The notes beneath the pieces are model-generated. The model saw only the letters and a list, made by a program, of their open reading frames with translations, was not told where the DNA came from and did not search any database. Position numbers and translations under genes: made by a program. Positions 1 to 6,035 of a DNA stretch of 12,391 nt are shown piece by piece. The stretch's first letter is position 1, and every line of letters starts with the position of its first letter. Source of the stretch: JBGTLW01 sp041743835 (GTDB taxonomy: Bacteria > Planctomycetota > Phycisphaerae > Phycisphaerales > Phycisphaeraceae); the NCBI GenBank assembly GCA_041743835.1, contig JBGTLW010000011.1:1-12391 (forward strand). The letters are read 5' to 3'.

Positions 1-114
1 GGCACCGCCGCCTCGGCGTCGATCCGCCGTGAAGTCTGGCATTGGTTCGCGTGGGCGGCGTTGGCGGTGCTGATGGTGGAGTGGCTGGTGTACACCCGGC
101 GGATGCACCTGTGA
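1..114 (+). CDS. 3' end of a gene for a membrane-anchored protein (BatA/VWA-like tail)
   Basis: Frame 1 is open from the first base to TGA at 112-114 and gives 37 residues. They contain one hydrophobic helix (about residues 16-31, WFAWAALAVLMVEWLV) preceded by RREVWHW and followed by YTRRMHL and the stop. A C-terminal membrane helix with W/E residues and a short basic cytoplasmic tail is how many BatA/VWA-domain membrane proteins of planctomycetes end. The family assignment is inferred from this tail alone, since the catalytic or VWA part lies outside the window. A terminator-like hairpin follows 46 bases later, which supports this as a true gene end. Confidence 0.5.
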   Translation, partial: GTAASASIRREVWHWFAWAALAVLMVEWLVYTRRMHL

Positions 115-160
115 CCACGGCCGCGAGGAGCGCGGCAAGCCCGGCCGCACGGCGAAGCGC

Positions 161-186
161 ACGGCCGGTAGCGAGCGGTCGTTTTT
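161..186 (+). terminator. rho-independent terminator of the upstream partial gene
   Basis: ACGGCCG (161-167) pairs with CGGTCGT (176-182): seven pairs including one G-T wobble, around an 8-nt loop. T-residues follow directly to 186. It lies between the end of the first gene and the next promoter, as expected for a terminator. The stem is short, so confidence is moderate. Confidence 0.5.
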
Positions 187-213
187 GCCGCCGCACGCGC
201 AGCGCGGTACGCT
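185..213 (+). promoter_or_regulatory. candidate sigma-70 promoter for the aminotransferase gene
   Basis: TTGCCG (185-190) and TACGCT (208-213) are separated by 17 nt, matching the -35/-10 pattern imperfectly. Transcription would start near 220 and give a leader of about 35 nt. The ribosome binding site AGGAG at 244-248 lies inside that leader. The call rests on pattern and position only. Confidence 0.35.
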
Positions 214-254
214 GTTTCGTTCGCATGCGCCCCGACCGGCCGCAGGAGTAGATG

Positions 255-1499
255 ATGGCCTCTATCCAGACCCAATCTCATTTCGGACAGGTTCGACTCG
301 CCCCCCCCGACGCCATCCTGGGCCTCACCGATGCCTTCAAGGCCGAGACGCGGCCCGACAAGATTAACCTCGGCGTTGGCGTGTACAAGGACGAGGCCGG
401 GCAGACCCCCGTGCTCGCCTCGGTGAAAGAAGCCGAGCGTCGCATCCTCGCCGGCGAAACCACCAAGAGCTACATGCCCATCGCCGGTGCCCCCGGCTAC
501 CGCCAGCACGTCCGTGAGTTGCTGTTTGGCAAGGCTCATGAGCTGGCCACCGGCGGCCGGGCCCACACCGTCCACACCCCCGGCGGGACCGGCGCGCTGC
601 GCGTCGCGGGCGACTTCATCCGGCACAACCTCACCCCCGGCGTGACCCTCTGGCTCAGCGACCCGACGTGGGCCAACCACGCCGCGATCTTCGAGGCCGC
701 GGGCGTGACTACCGCGGTGTACCGCTACTACGATGACGCCAGCTTCGGGCTGGACTTCGACGCGATGCTCGGCTCACTCGCCGACGCTCGGGCCGGGGAC
801 GTGGTCCTGCTGCACGGCTGCTGCCACAACCCCACCGGCGCGGACCTGACTCTGGAACAGTGGCAACAGCTCGCGGATTTCATGTCCCAGCGCGGGCTCC
901 TGCCGCTGGTTGACTTTGCTTACCAGGGCTTTGCCGACGGCATCGAGCAGGACGCCGCGGGCCTGCGGGCGCTGGCGCAGGTGTGCGACGAGCTATTGAT
1001 CTGTTCGAGTTTCTCGAAGAACTTCGGGTTGTACATGGAGCGGGTCGGTGCGTTGACGGTGGTGGGGCGGGAGCCGGGCGCAGCCGCGGCCGCGTTCAGC
1101 CAGATCGAGCAGGCCATCCGCCGTAACTACTCCAACCCCCCGGCCCACGGCGCCGCGATCGTGTCCACCATCCTCAGCGACCCCGCCCTGCGTGCGGAAT
1201 GGGAGCGCGAGCTGGCCGCGATGCGAGACCGCATCCACCACATGCGCAAGCTCTTTGCCGACACGCTCGGTGCCTGTGGCGTGTCGTTGTCGCCCGCGGG
1301 CAATGACTTTGTCACCCGCCAACGCGGCATGTTCAGCTTCTCCGGGCTCAGCAAGGACCACGTGGCCCGGCTCAAAGCGGAGCACGGCATCTACATGGTC
1401 GGCTCGGGCCGGATCAACGTCGCGGGCATCTCCGAGCAGAACGTGCAACGCCTGTGCCAGTGCATCGCGCAGGTCCGCCAAGCGACACACACCCACTGA
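255..1499 (+). CDS. aspartate/aromatic amino acid aminotransferase (class I, PLP-dependent)
   Basis: The gene encodes a cytoplasmic PLP enzyme that transfers the amino group between aspartate or aromatic amino acids and 2-oxoglutarate. Counting from the ATG at 252, the visible family motifs are LGVGVYKDE (40-48), TPGGTGALR (109-117, cofactor phosphate region), HNPTGADL (192-199), DFAYQGF (221-227) and SSFSKNFGLY with Schiff-base Lys256. YSNPPAHGA and GRINVAGIS follow; the arginine of the latter binds the substrate carboxylate in this family. The length of 414-415 aa is close to AspC/TyrB (about 396). Two ATGs sit in tandem at 252 and 255. AGGAG at 244-248 is 3 nt from the first and 6 nt from the second, so I chose 255. 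The oxidoreductase gene follows after 25 nt, suggesting co-transcription. AspC and TyrB specificities cannot be separated by eye, so no symbol is given. Confidence 0.93.
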   Translation: MASIQTQSHFGQVRLAPPDAILGLTDAFKAETRPDKINLGVGVYKDEAGQTPVLASVKEAERRILAGETTKSYMPIAGAPGYRQHVRELLFGKAHELATGGRAHTVHTPGGTGALRVAGDFIRHNLTPGVTLWLSDPTWANHAAIFEAAGVTTAVYRYYDDASFGLDFDAMLGSLADARAGDVVLLHGCCHNPTGADLTLEQWQQLADFMSQRGLLPLVDFAYQGFADGIEQDAAGLRALAQVCDELLICSSFSKNFGLYMERVGALTVVGREPGAAAAAFSQIEQAIRRNYSNPPAHGAAIVSTILSDPALRAEWERELAAMRDRIHHMRKLFADTLGACGVSLSPAGNDFVTRQRGMFSFSGLSKDHVARLKAEHGIYMVGSGRINVAGISEQNVQRLCQCIAQVRQATHTH

Positions 1500-1524
1500 C
1501 CCACTTTTCAGAAGCCCCACACCC

Positions 1525-2592
1525 ATGCCCCAACCCATCCGTATCGGCATCATCGGCTGCGGCGTCATCGCGCCGACGCACATCGAGAGCTTTCAGAAGA
1601 TCCCCGGCGTGGAGGTGGTGTGGGCGTGTGACCTCAAGCGCGATCGCGCGGAGAAGATCGCCCAGCGATACAACATCCCCCGCACCACGACGGACGTGCA
1701 GCAGGTCCTTGCCGACCCCGAGGTGGACGCGGTGAGCATCTGCACCGACCACGCCAGCCACTCGGCCATCGCAGTCGCGGCGGTCGCGGCGGGCAAGCAC
1801 ATCCTCTGCGAGAAGTGTCTCACGGCCAACGGCCCGCAGCTCGATGCCATGCTCAGCGCACACGCCGCACGCCCGGACCTCAAGTTCGCCGGCGTCTTCC
1901 AGCACCGCTTCGACGCCATCAACCGCCGTGTACGCCAGATCGTCCAGGAGGGCAGGCTTGGGCAGGTGCTCACCGCCTCGGCCAAGCTCCGCTGCCACCG
2001 GCCCGACTCGTACTACGCCGACGATTGGCACGGGACGTGGGACCGCGAGGGCGGCTCCGTGCTCATCAATCAGGCCATCCACTTCGTCGATCAGGTGCAG
2101 TGGATCATGGGCGGGGTCGAGTCCATCGCCGCGATGTACGCCAACCTCGCCCACCCCGGCCACATGGAAACCGAAGACACACTCACCGCCACCCTGCGCT
2201 TCCGAAACGGCGCGCTGGGCACGCTCGACCTGACCAACGGCAGCCACCTCAACTGGGACTTTGGTGTGACGTTCTATGGCTCGGCGGGCACGCTGGAGCT
2301 GCGCAACGACAAGCTGCAACGCGTGGAATGCAAAGACCCGGGCCGGGCGGCGGAGCTGCGGCAGTACATCGAGGCGGTGGAGTTTGACGCGGGTGTGGAC
2401 GGCGCGGCCGAGCACTACGGCAAGGGCCACGCCGCGCAGATCCAGGACTTCGTCGCCGCGATCCGTGACAACCGCGCCCCGTACTGCACCGTGCAGCAGG
2501 CCGCGGAGACCGCGCAGCTCGTCTTCGCCGCCTATGAGTCGGCCCGCGCCCGCAAGTGGGTGGACCTGCCTGCGGCGGTCGTCTCGGTCTGA
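1525..2592 (+). CDS. Gfo/Idh/MocA family NAD(P)-dependent oxidoreductase
   Basis: The 355-aa product is a cytoplasmic two-domain dehydrogenase, probably acting on a sugar, inositol or related polyol. An N-terminal Rossmann fold begins IRIGIIGCGVIAPTH (5-19) with the GxGxxA nucleotide loop. A GKHILCEKCLT segment (90-100) holds the conserved Lys97. The C-terminal GFO_IDH_MocA domain includes GGSVLINQAIHFVDQ (176-190) with the expected His186 and Asp189. The family usually has EKP; here proline is replaced by Cys98. The start ATG at 1525 directly precedes the first beta strand but lacks a clear Shine-Dalgarno sequence. With only 25 nt after the aminotransferase stop, it is probably translated from the same mRNA. 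The substrate cannot be read from sequence, because the family covers many sugars and sugar phosphates. Confidence 0.9.
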   Translation: MPQPIRIGIIGCGVIAPTHIESFQKIPGVEVVWACDLKRDRAEKIAQRYNIPRTTTDVQQVLADPEVDAVSICTDHASHSAIAVAAVAAGKHILCEKCLTANGPQLDAMLSAHAARPDLKFAGVFQHRFDAINRRVRQIVQEGRLGQVLTASAKLRCHRPDSYYADDWHGTWDREGGSVLINQAIHFVDQVQWIMGGVESIAAMYANLAHPGHMETEDTLTATLRFRNGALGTLDLTNGSHLNWDFGVTFYGSAGTLELRNDKLQRVECKDPGRAAELRQYIEAVEFDAGVDGAAEHYGKGHAAQIQDFVAAIRDNRAPYCTVQQAAETAQLVFAAYESARARKWVDLPAAVVSV

Positions 2593-2630
2593 TGCTTTCG
2601 CAAAATCACCCTAGAAAACAGGCCGGCCGC

Positions 2631-2659
2631 CTGCCGCGGGCCCTCTGTCCTGCTACGAT
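2631..2659 (+). promoter_or_regulatory. candidate promoter of prfB with extended -10
   Basis: CTGCCG (2631-2636) and TACGAT (2654-2659) are spaced by 17 nt, and TGC precedes the -10 as in extended -10 promoters. A start near 2666 would leave a leader of about 15 nt holding GGAG (2670-2673), which sits 7 nt before the prfB ATG at 2681. Confidence 0.45.
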
Positions 2660-2680
2660 GCCGGTTTACGGAGCGACCCC

Positions 2681-3806
2681 ATGCAACACGAAAACATACC
2701 GGCGATTCTCAGCGACATGGAGGCGCGGATCTTAACCATCCGCGACTCTCTTTAACTACGACCTGAAGCGCAGCCGCCACCGCGAGCTCGAAGCGAAGAT
2801 GAACGCACCGGACTTCTGGGAGAACCCGGACAAGGCCAACGTCATCCTCGCGGACATGAAAGCCATCAAGGTGCTGACCGAGCCGGTCGGCAAGGCCCAG
2901 CAGCGGATCGAAGACGCGAAGCTGTTGTGGGAGATGGCGATCGACGCGGGGGACGCGGAGTCCAAGGCCGAGGTCGATGCGGCGATCGACCCGCTGCTCG
3001 CGGAGCTTGACCGGCTGGAGACGGTGTCGCTGCTGTCGGGCAAGTACGACCCGCGCAACTGCTACGTGACGATCCAGAGCGGCGCGGGCGGGACCGAGGC
3101 CGACGACTGGGCCCAGATGCTGCTGCGGATGTACCTGTACTACTGCGAGCAGATGGGCTGGGATATCTCCGAGGTGTCCAAGACCCACGGCACGGAGGCG
3201 GGCATCAGCGAAGTGACGCTCTATGTGAAGGGGCCGATGGCCTACGGCTATCTTTCTGCCGAACGCGGCACGCACCGCCTCGCGCGGGTCAGCCCCTTCA
3301 ACGCCGAGGGCAAAAGGCAGACCAGCTTCGCCACGGTCGATGTGACGCCGGAGTTCCCCGACACCGGCGGGCTGGAGATCCCGGACAAGGACCTGGAGTT
3401 TGTGGGCTTTGCACGCTCGTCGGGCCCCGGCGGTCAGAACGTGAACAAGGTCGCCACCGCCGTCCGCCTCACCCACCTGCCCACCGGCATCCAGATCGTC
3501 AGCTCCACCCACAAGAGCCAGGACCAGAACCGCAAGCAAGCGATGGGCATCCTCCGTGGCAAGCTCGAACTCATCGAGGAGCAGAAGCGCGAGGCCGAGA
3601 TGACCGCCGCCACCGGCGGGAGCATGGACCGTGGCTGGGGCAGCCAGATCCGCAGCTACGTCTTCTACGACAACCGCGTCAAAGACCACCGCACCGGCCA
3701 CGAAACCAGCAACCCGCAGACGGTGCTCGACGGCGCGTTGCAAGGCTTCATCGAAGCGGAGTTACACCGCCGCGCGAAAGCCAAAGCCCAGGCCGCCGCG
3801 AGTTGA
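2681..3806 (+). CDS. prfB: peptide chain release factor 2, expressed by +1 frameshift
   Basis: RF2 reads UGA and UAA in the ribosomal A site and triggers peptide release. Translation starts at ATG 2681 (GGAG at 2670-2673) and gives 24 residues up to CTT (2750-2752), followed by in-frame TAA (2753-2755). Skipping T2753 continues with AAC (2754) as L-NYDLKRSRHRELEAKMNAPDFW to TGA at 3804-3806, for a total of 374 aa (E. coli RF2 is 365 aa). The stop falls at codon 25; E. coli has it at codon 26. The anticodon-like motif SPF (204-206) identifies RF2 rather than RF1. The catalytic GGQ is at 250-252 in SSGPGGQNVNK, with Ser at the position of E. coli residue 246. Oddities are the UAA in the slippery site and the absence of an AGGGGG-like element upstream of it. 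An internal ATG at 2799 would give a product lacking the start of domain 1 and is unlikely to be the main start. Confidence 0.93.
2750..2756 (+). promoter_or_regulatory. programmed +1 frameshift site of prfB (CTT TAA C)
   Basis: The heptamer CTTTAAC stands where prfB genes carry the recoding signal CTT TGA C. Peptidyl-tRNA-Leu would slip from CUU to UUU and continue in the frame of the main RF2 body. The stop here is UAA, which RF1 can also read. Upstream sequence (about 2732-2749) contains no AGGGGG-type anti-Shine-Dalgarno pairing element. The position is canonical, so I regard it as a real site. A single-base sequencing insertion in the TTT run is the alternative. Confidence 0.75.
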
Positions 3807-3813
3807 TTGCGCC

Positions 3814-3852
3814 GGGCGCGGGTTGGGGCGGGGCGGGTTGGGTTGGGTTGGG
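3814..3852 (+). repeat. G-run tract with G-quadruplex potential downstream of prfB
   Basis: Eight runs of three or four G lie within 39 nt, at 3814, 3820, 3825, 3830, 3835, 3840, 3845 and 3850. They are separated by 1-3 nt, and the last four form a regular GGGTT repeat. The tract begins 8 nt after the prfB stop and would lie in the 3' part of its mRNA. The pattern fits the common G-quadruplex definition; formation is inferred. Confidence 0.6.
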
Positions 3853-3871
3853 CAGTGTGTCTTTTTGCGGA

Positions 3872-3895
3872 GCCGAGGGATGGCAATCCCTCGGC
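3872..3895 (+). terminator. palindrome 1, likely terminator for prfB (REP-like)
   Basis: A perfect 10-bp stem GCCGAGGGAT/ATCCCTCGGC encloses the loop GGCA and is followed on + by TTT. It lies 66 nt after the prfB stop. The same stem recurs at 3935-3958 with a different loop, so this may be a dispersed REP-like repeat used as a terminator. The T-tract is short. Confidence 0.5.
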
Positions 3896-3934
3896 TTTAC
3901 CCCGAAAACGTCAACAGCGCCGCGCCACCCCAAA

Positions 3935-3958
3935 GCCGAGGGATCGCTATCCCTCGGC
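3935..3958 (-). terminator. palindrome 2, likely terminator for the leftward cupin gene (REP-like)
   Basis: The 10-bp stem is identical to that at 3872-3895, with loop CGCT on +. Its TTT tail lies on the minus strand (AAA at 3932-3934 on +), so it faces transcripts arriving from the cupin gene, whose stop is 35 nt away. The two hairpins form a mirrored pair between convergent genes. Confidence 0.5.
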
Positions 3959-3992
3959 GCTTCAGCACCCTCAACCCCCCGGACCCATCACA

Positions 3993-4388
3993 TCACGCGG
4001 ACGGTGGCTCGTCGAGGTGGACTTGCAGCAGGACCGTTGAACTGTCTTCCGCGTAAACGTCGTGGGTCACGTTGCTCGCCAGGATCAGGACCCGGCCAGC
4101 GGGCAATTCGTGCGTATGCCCCGCAGCGGTGACGCGTAGCTTCCCGTCCAACACGTTGATGGTGACCACACCCTTCGCGGCGTGGTCGGGCAGGCCCGAG
4201 CCGCGATCAAACCTGAACAGCGCGATCGTCACGCGGCCGTGCTTGTAGAGTGTCTTCTGCCGATGGCCCGTCTTGGTCGGCAGGCTTTCGTCAGCCAGCG
4301 CCTGCGCCACCGCACGCAGGTCGAAGACCTGCTGTTCCTGAGCGAAGCGCGAATCGGGGTGGGTACGCAAGCGATCGTCATCGACCAT
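3993..4388 (-). CDS. small cupin-domain protein
   Basis: The 131-aa product has a single conserved beta-barrel cupin domain (about residues 50-125). Cupin motif 1 corresponds to RFDRGSGLPDHAAKGVVTIN (59-78), where only His69 of the usual HxH pair is present. Motif 2 corresponds to LPAGRVLILASNVTHDVYA (95-113), with PxG and His109. Metal binding may therefore be reduced or altered. Small cupins like this can bind sugars or metals or act as isomerases or regulators, and no specific role can be assigned. I chose ATG 4388 because GAGG lies 6 nt upstream; an in-frame GTG at 4412 would add eight residues without a good ribosome binding site. The gene lies 71 nt downstream of the sulfatase on the same strand and is probably its co-transcribed partner. 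Confidence 0.8.
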   Translation of the reverse strand: MVDDDRLRTHPDSRFAQEQQVFDLRAVAQALADESLPTKTGHRQKTLYKHGRVTIALFRFDRGSGLPDHAAKGVVTINVLDGKLRVTAAGHTHELPAGRVLILASNVTHDVYAEDSSTVLLQVHLDEPPSA

Positions 4389-4459
4389 GAGGTGCCTCGC
4401 GGGTTGGACCACTGCATTGTAGGCAGCAGCGCAGCCGAGCGATGCCGCTCACCCGTGGA

Positions 4460-5788
4460 TCACGGCCCCTTGCGTTGGTCGGCGTAATGGTCGAGCACCT
4501 TCTGCAACCGAACCCGCGCGGCTTCGGCATCCGGGCTGCCTTGGCCTTTGGCGATACTGTCTTCGGCGTTCTCCAAAGGCGACTTGGTGATGTCGAAGAA
4601 GCGACCGTCGCCGTAGAGCTTGTATCGCTGATCGCGCGCCCACTCGCCGGGGGTTGGCGATCGCCCCTTGGGGTCGTACCAGACGTAGGCGTAAGTACGG
4701 GGCTCGCCCAGCTTCCCGGCCGCGTCGATCAGGGGCCGACCATCGAGCTTGAGCCCGGCCGGCTGCGGCACACCCGCCACATCCAGCAGCGTGGGCATGA
4801 TGTCCGAAAAATCCATCAGGTGATCCGTCGGGCCCGGCGCGAGTTTGCCCGGCCAGTTGAGGATGAGGGGCACGTGCGTGCCAGCGTTGGTCATCTGGCC
4901 CTTATCGCCTTGCACCGGGCCGGCCCGGGTCTGGCTGGTCATCGGCCGCTCCGTGCCGTTGTCAGACGTGAAGATCACCAGCGTGTTCTGACGGACACCC
5001 AGCGTGTTCAGATGCGCCACGAGTTGGCCCACCTGCTTGTCCATGTAGGCGATGTTCGCGGCGAAGTTGTCGGGTGATGATCTGGTCCGCGAGGGTTTGG
5101 CGCCGCCATCGGGCGTCGTCACCCACGGGCTGTGCGGCAGCTCCATGGGGTAGTAAGCGACGAACGGCTTCTTGTCGTCCACCGCCTGCTTCATGAAGTC
5201 TTTGAGGTATTGCACGTTGACGGCTGGGCCATAGGCATCGGGCCCGGGGAGGACGCGCTTGCCGTCCTGATCGAGCACGGGGTCCCAGAAGCGCGAGCCT
5301 TTGCCGTTGAGCTGCCAGAGGCTGTATCGCTCGAAGCCGTAGCCGTCACGCATGACCTCGGCGGTGATGTCTGGCGCGGTGGGCTGCCCGTGAGCGGCGC
5401 GGGGCCTCGCGGGGTTGGACAACTGCCATTTGCCAGCAATGGCGGTGGTGTAGCCGGCGTCGCGCAGCACCTCCGCTAACGTCGTCGCTTCGGGGCTGAG
5501 CCAACTGAACGAATCATAGTTGCGGAAGTTGTACTGGCCGGTCATCAGCGCGACACGCGACGGCGTACACAACGGACACGCGTAGGCGTGGTTGAACTGG
5601 ACGCCCGTGCGTGCCAGCTCGTTGATGTTCGGCGTCTGGTACGACGTCCCGCCATACGAATTGAACGCCTCGACGCCCACGTCGTCGGCCATGATGAGCA
5701 GGATATTGGGCGGCGGGGCGGCCTGAGCCATCGTCATGGCCCCGCCCACCGCGGCGGCGGTCAAAGTATCTCGCACGAGATTTCGCAT
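4460..5788 (-). CDS. secreted arylsulfatase-type sulfatase
   Basis: The 442-aa enzyme belongs to the alkaline-phosphatase superfamily sulfatases, which hydrolyse sulfate esters, in marine planctomycetes typically on sulfated polysaccharides. A signal peptide spans about 1-24 (basic start, AAAVGGAMTM, AQA-A). The metal-binding pair Asp35-Asp36 sits in NILLIMADDVG. CTPSR at 74-78 is the C-x-P-x-R signature whose Cys74 is oxidised to formylglycine by a separate maturase. GKW with Lys120, LPHSPW with His219 and FTSDNGTE with Asp276-Asn277 supply the other usual active-site positions. An extra cysteine, Cys71, lies three residues before the catalytic one. The start at 5788 is supported by AAAGGA (5798-5803 on +) 9 nt upstream. 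The long leader is very G-rich. The gene is divergent from a GntR/LacI-type regulator, its likely controller, and is followed by the cupin gene. The substrate is unknown. Confidence 0.93.
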   Translation of the reverse strand: MRNLVRDTLTAAAVGGAMTMAQAAPPPNILLIMADDVGVEAFNSYGGTSYQTPNINELARTGVQFNHAYACPLCTPSRVALMTGQYNFRNYDSFSWLSPEATTLAEVLRDAGYTTAIAGKWQLSNPARPRAAHGQPTAPDITAEVMRDGYGFERYSLWQLNGKGSRFWDPVLDQDGKRVLPGPDAYGPAVNVQYLKDFMKQAVDDKKPFVAYYPMELPHSPWVTTPDGGAKPSRTRSSPDNFAANIAYMDKQVGQLVAHLNTLGVRQNTLVIFTSDNGTERPMTSQTRAGPVQGDKGQMTNAGTHVPLILNWPGKLAPGPTDHLMDFSDIMPTLLDVAGVPQPAGLKLDGRPLIDAAGKLGEPRTYAYVWYDPKGRSPTPGEWARDQRYKLYGDGRFFDITKSPLENAEDSIAKGQGSPDAEAARVRLQKVLDHYADQRKGP

Positions 5789-5836
5789 AAGGCCGATCCT
5801 TTCAAAAGCTTAGTGTGAGCTCAACGGTCCAATCCG

Positions 5837-5898
5837 GTGGTCGCCCCGGCCCCCGGCCCCCGCCGTCCGGCACCCGGCCCCCCCCGGACCCCGGCAGC
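5837..5898 (-). repeat. G-rich segment of the sulfatase leader (C-rich on +)
   Basis: About 60 nt consist of repeated runs of 4-9 C on +, hence G-runs on the sulfatase mRNA strand. The segment lies between the candidate promoter region (about 5905-5930) and the sulfatase ribosome binding site. It could fold into stable RNA structure or G-quadruplexes and affect translation. The composition is seen directly; the function is inferred. Confidence 0.5.
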
Positions 5899-5910
5899 CG
5901 CGACAAATTA

Positions 5911-5990
5911 GACCAAAAACGCTTTATATCGTTGGTCCAGGCTAGCGACCCACCGCCGAGCAGTCCAAAAAAACCTGATCTGACGACCAA
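5911..5990. promoter_or_regulatory. candidate operator region: GACCAA/TTGGTC half-sites
   Basis: GACCAA at 5911-5916 and TTGGTC at 5932-5937 form an inverted repeat with centres 21 bp apart, about two helical turns. A third GACCAA at 5985-5990 abuts the regulator's -35. The AT-rich core CTTTATAT between the first two arms contains TATAAA on the minus strand, and TCTAAT overlaps the outer arm (5907-5912, minus). Both are possible -10 elements for the sulfatase. Dimeric regulators of the GntR and LacI types bind such sites. The link to the adjacent regulator is inferred. Confidence 0.4.
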
Positions 5991-6018
5991 TTGACGCTTG
6001 ACACTATGGCATTATGCT
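5991..6018 (+). promoter_or_regulatory. candidate promoter of the regulator gene
   Basis: TTGACG (5991-5996) and TATGCT (6013-6018) are 16 nt apart. A second TTGACA (5998-6003) with TATAAA (6018-6023) has only 14 nt spacing. The 9-bp palindrome GCATTATGC (6009-6017) overlaps the -10. A start near 6025 would leave a very short leader containing GGAGAG (6028-6033). Confidence 0.4.
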
Positions 6019-6035
6019 ATAAACTATGGAGAGTC

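Noticed and set aside
1414..2430. 338-codon open frame on the minus strand opposite the oxidoreductase.
   Set aside because: It is a shadow frame of a high-GC gene: no ribosome binding site, no motifs, and the + strand gene has clear family signatures.
2709..3743. 344-codon open frame on the minus strand opposite prfB.
   Set aside because: Shadow of prfB with biased V/A/D/L composition and no recognisable domain.
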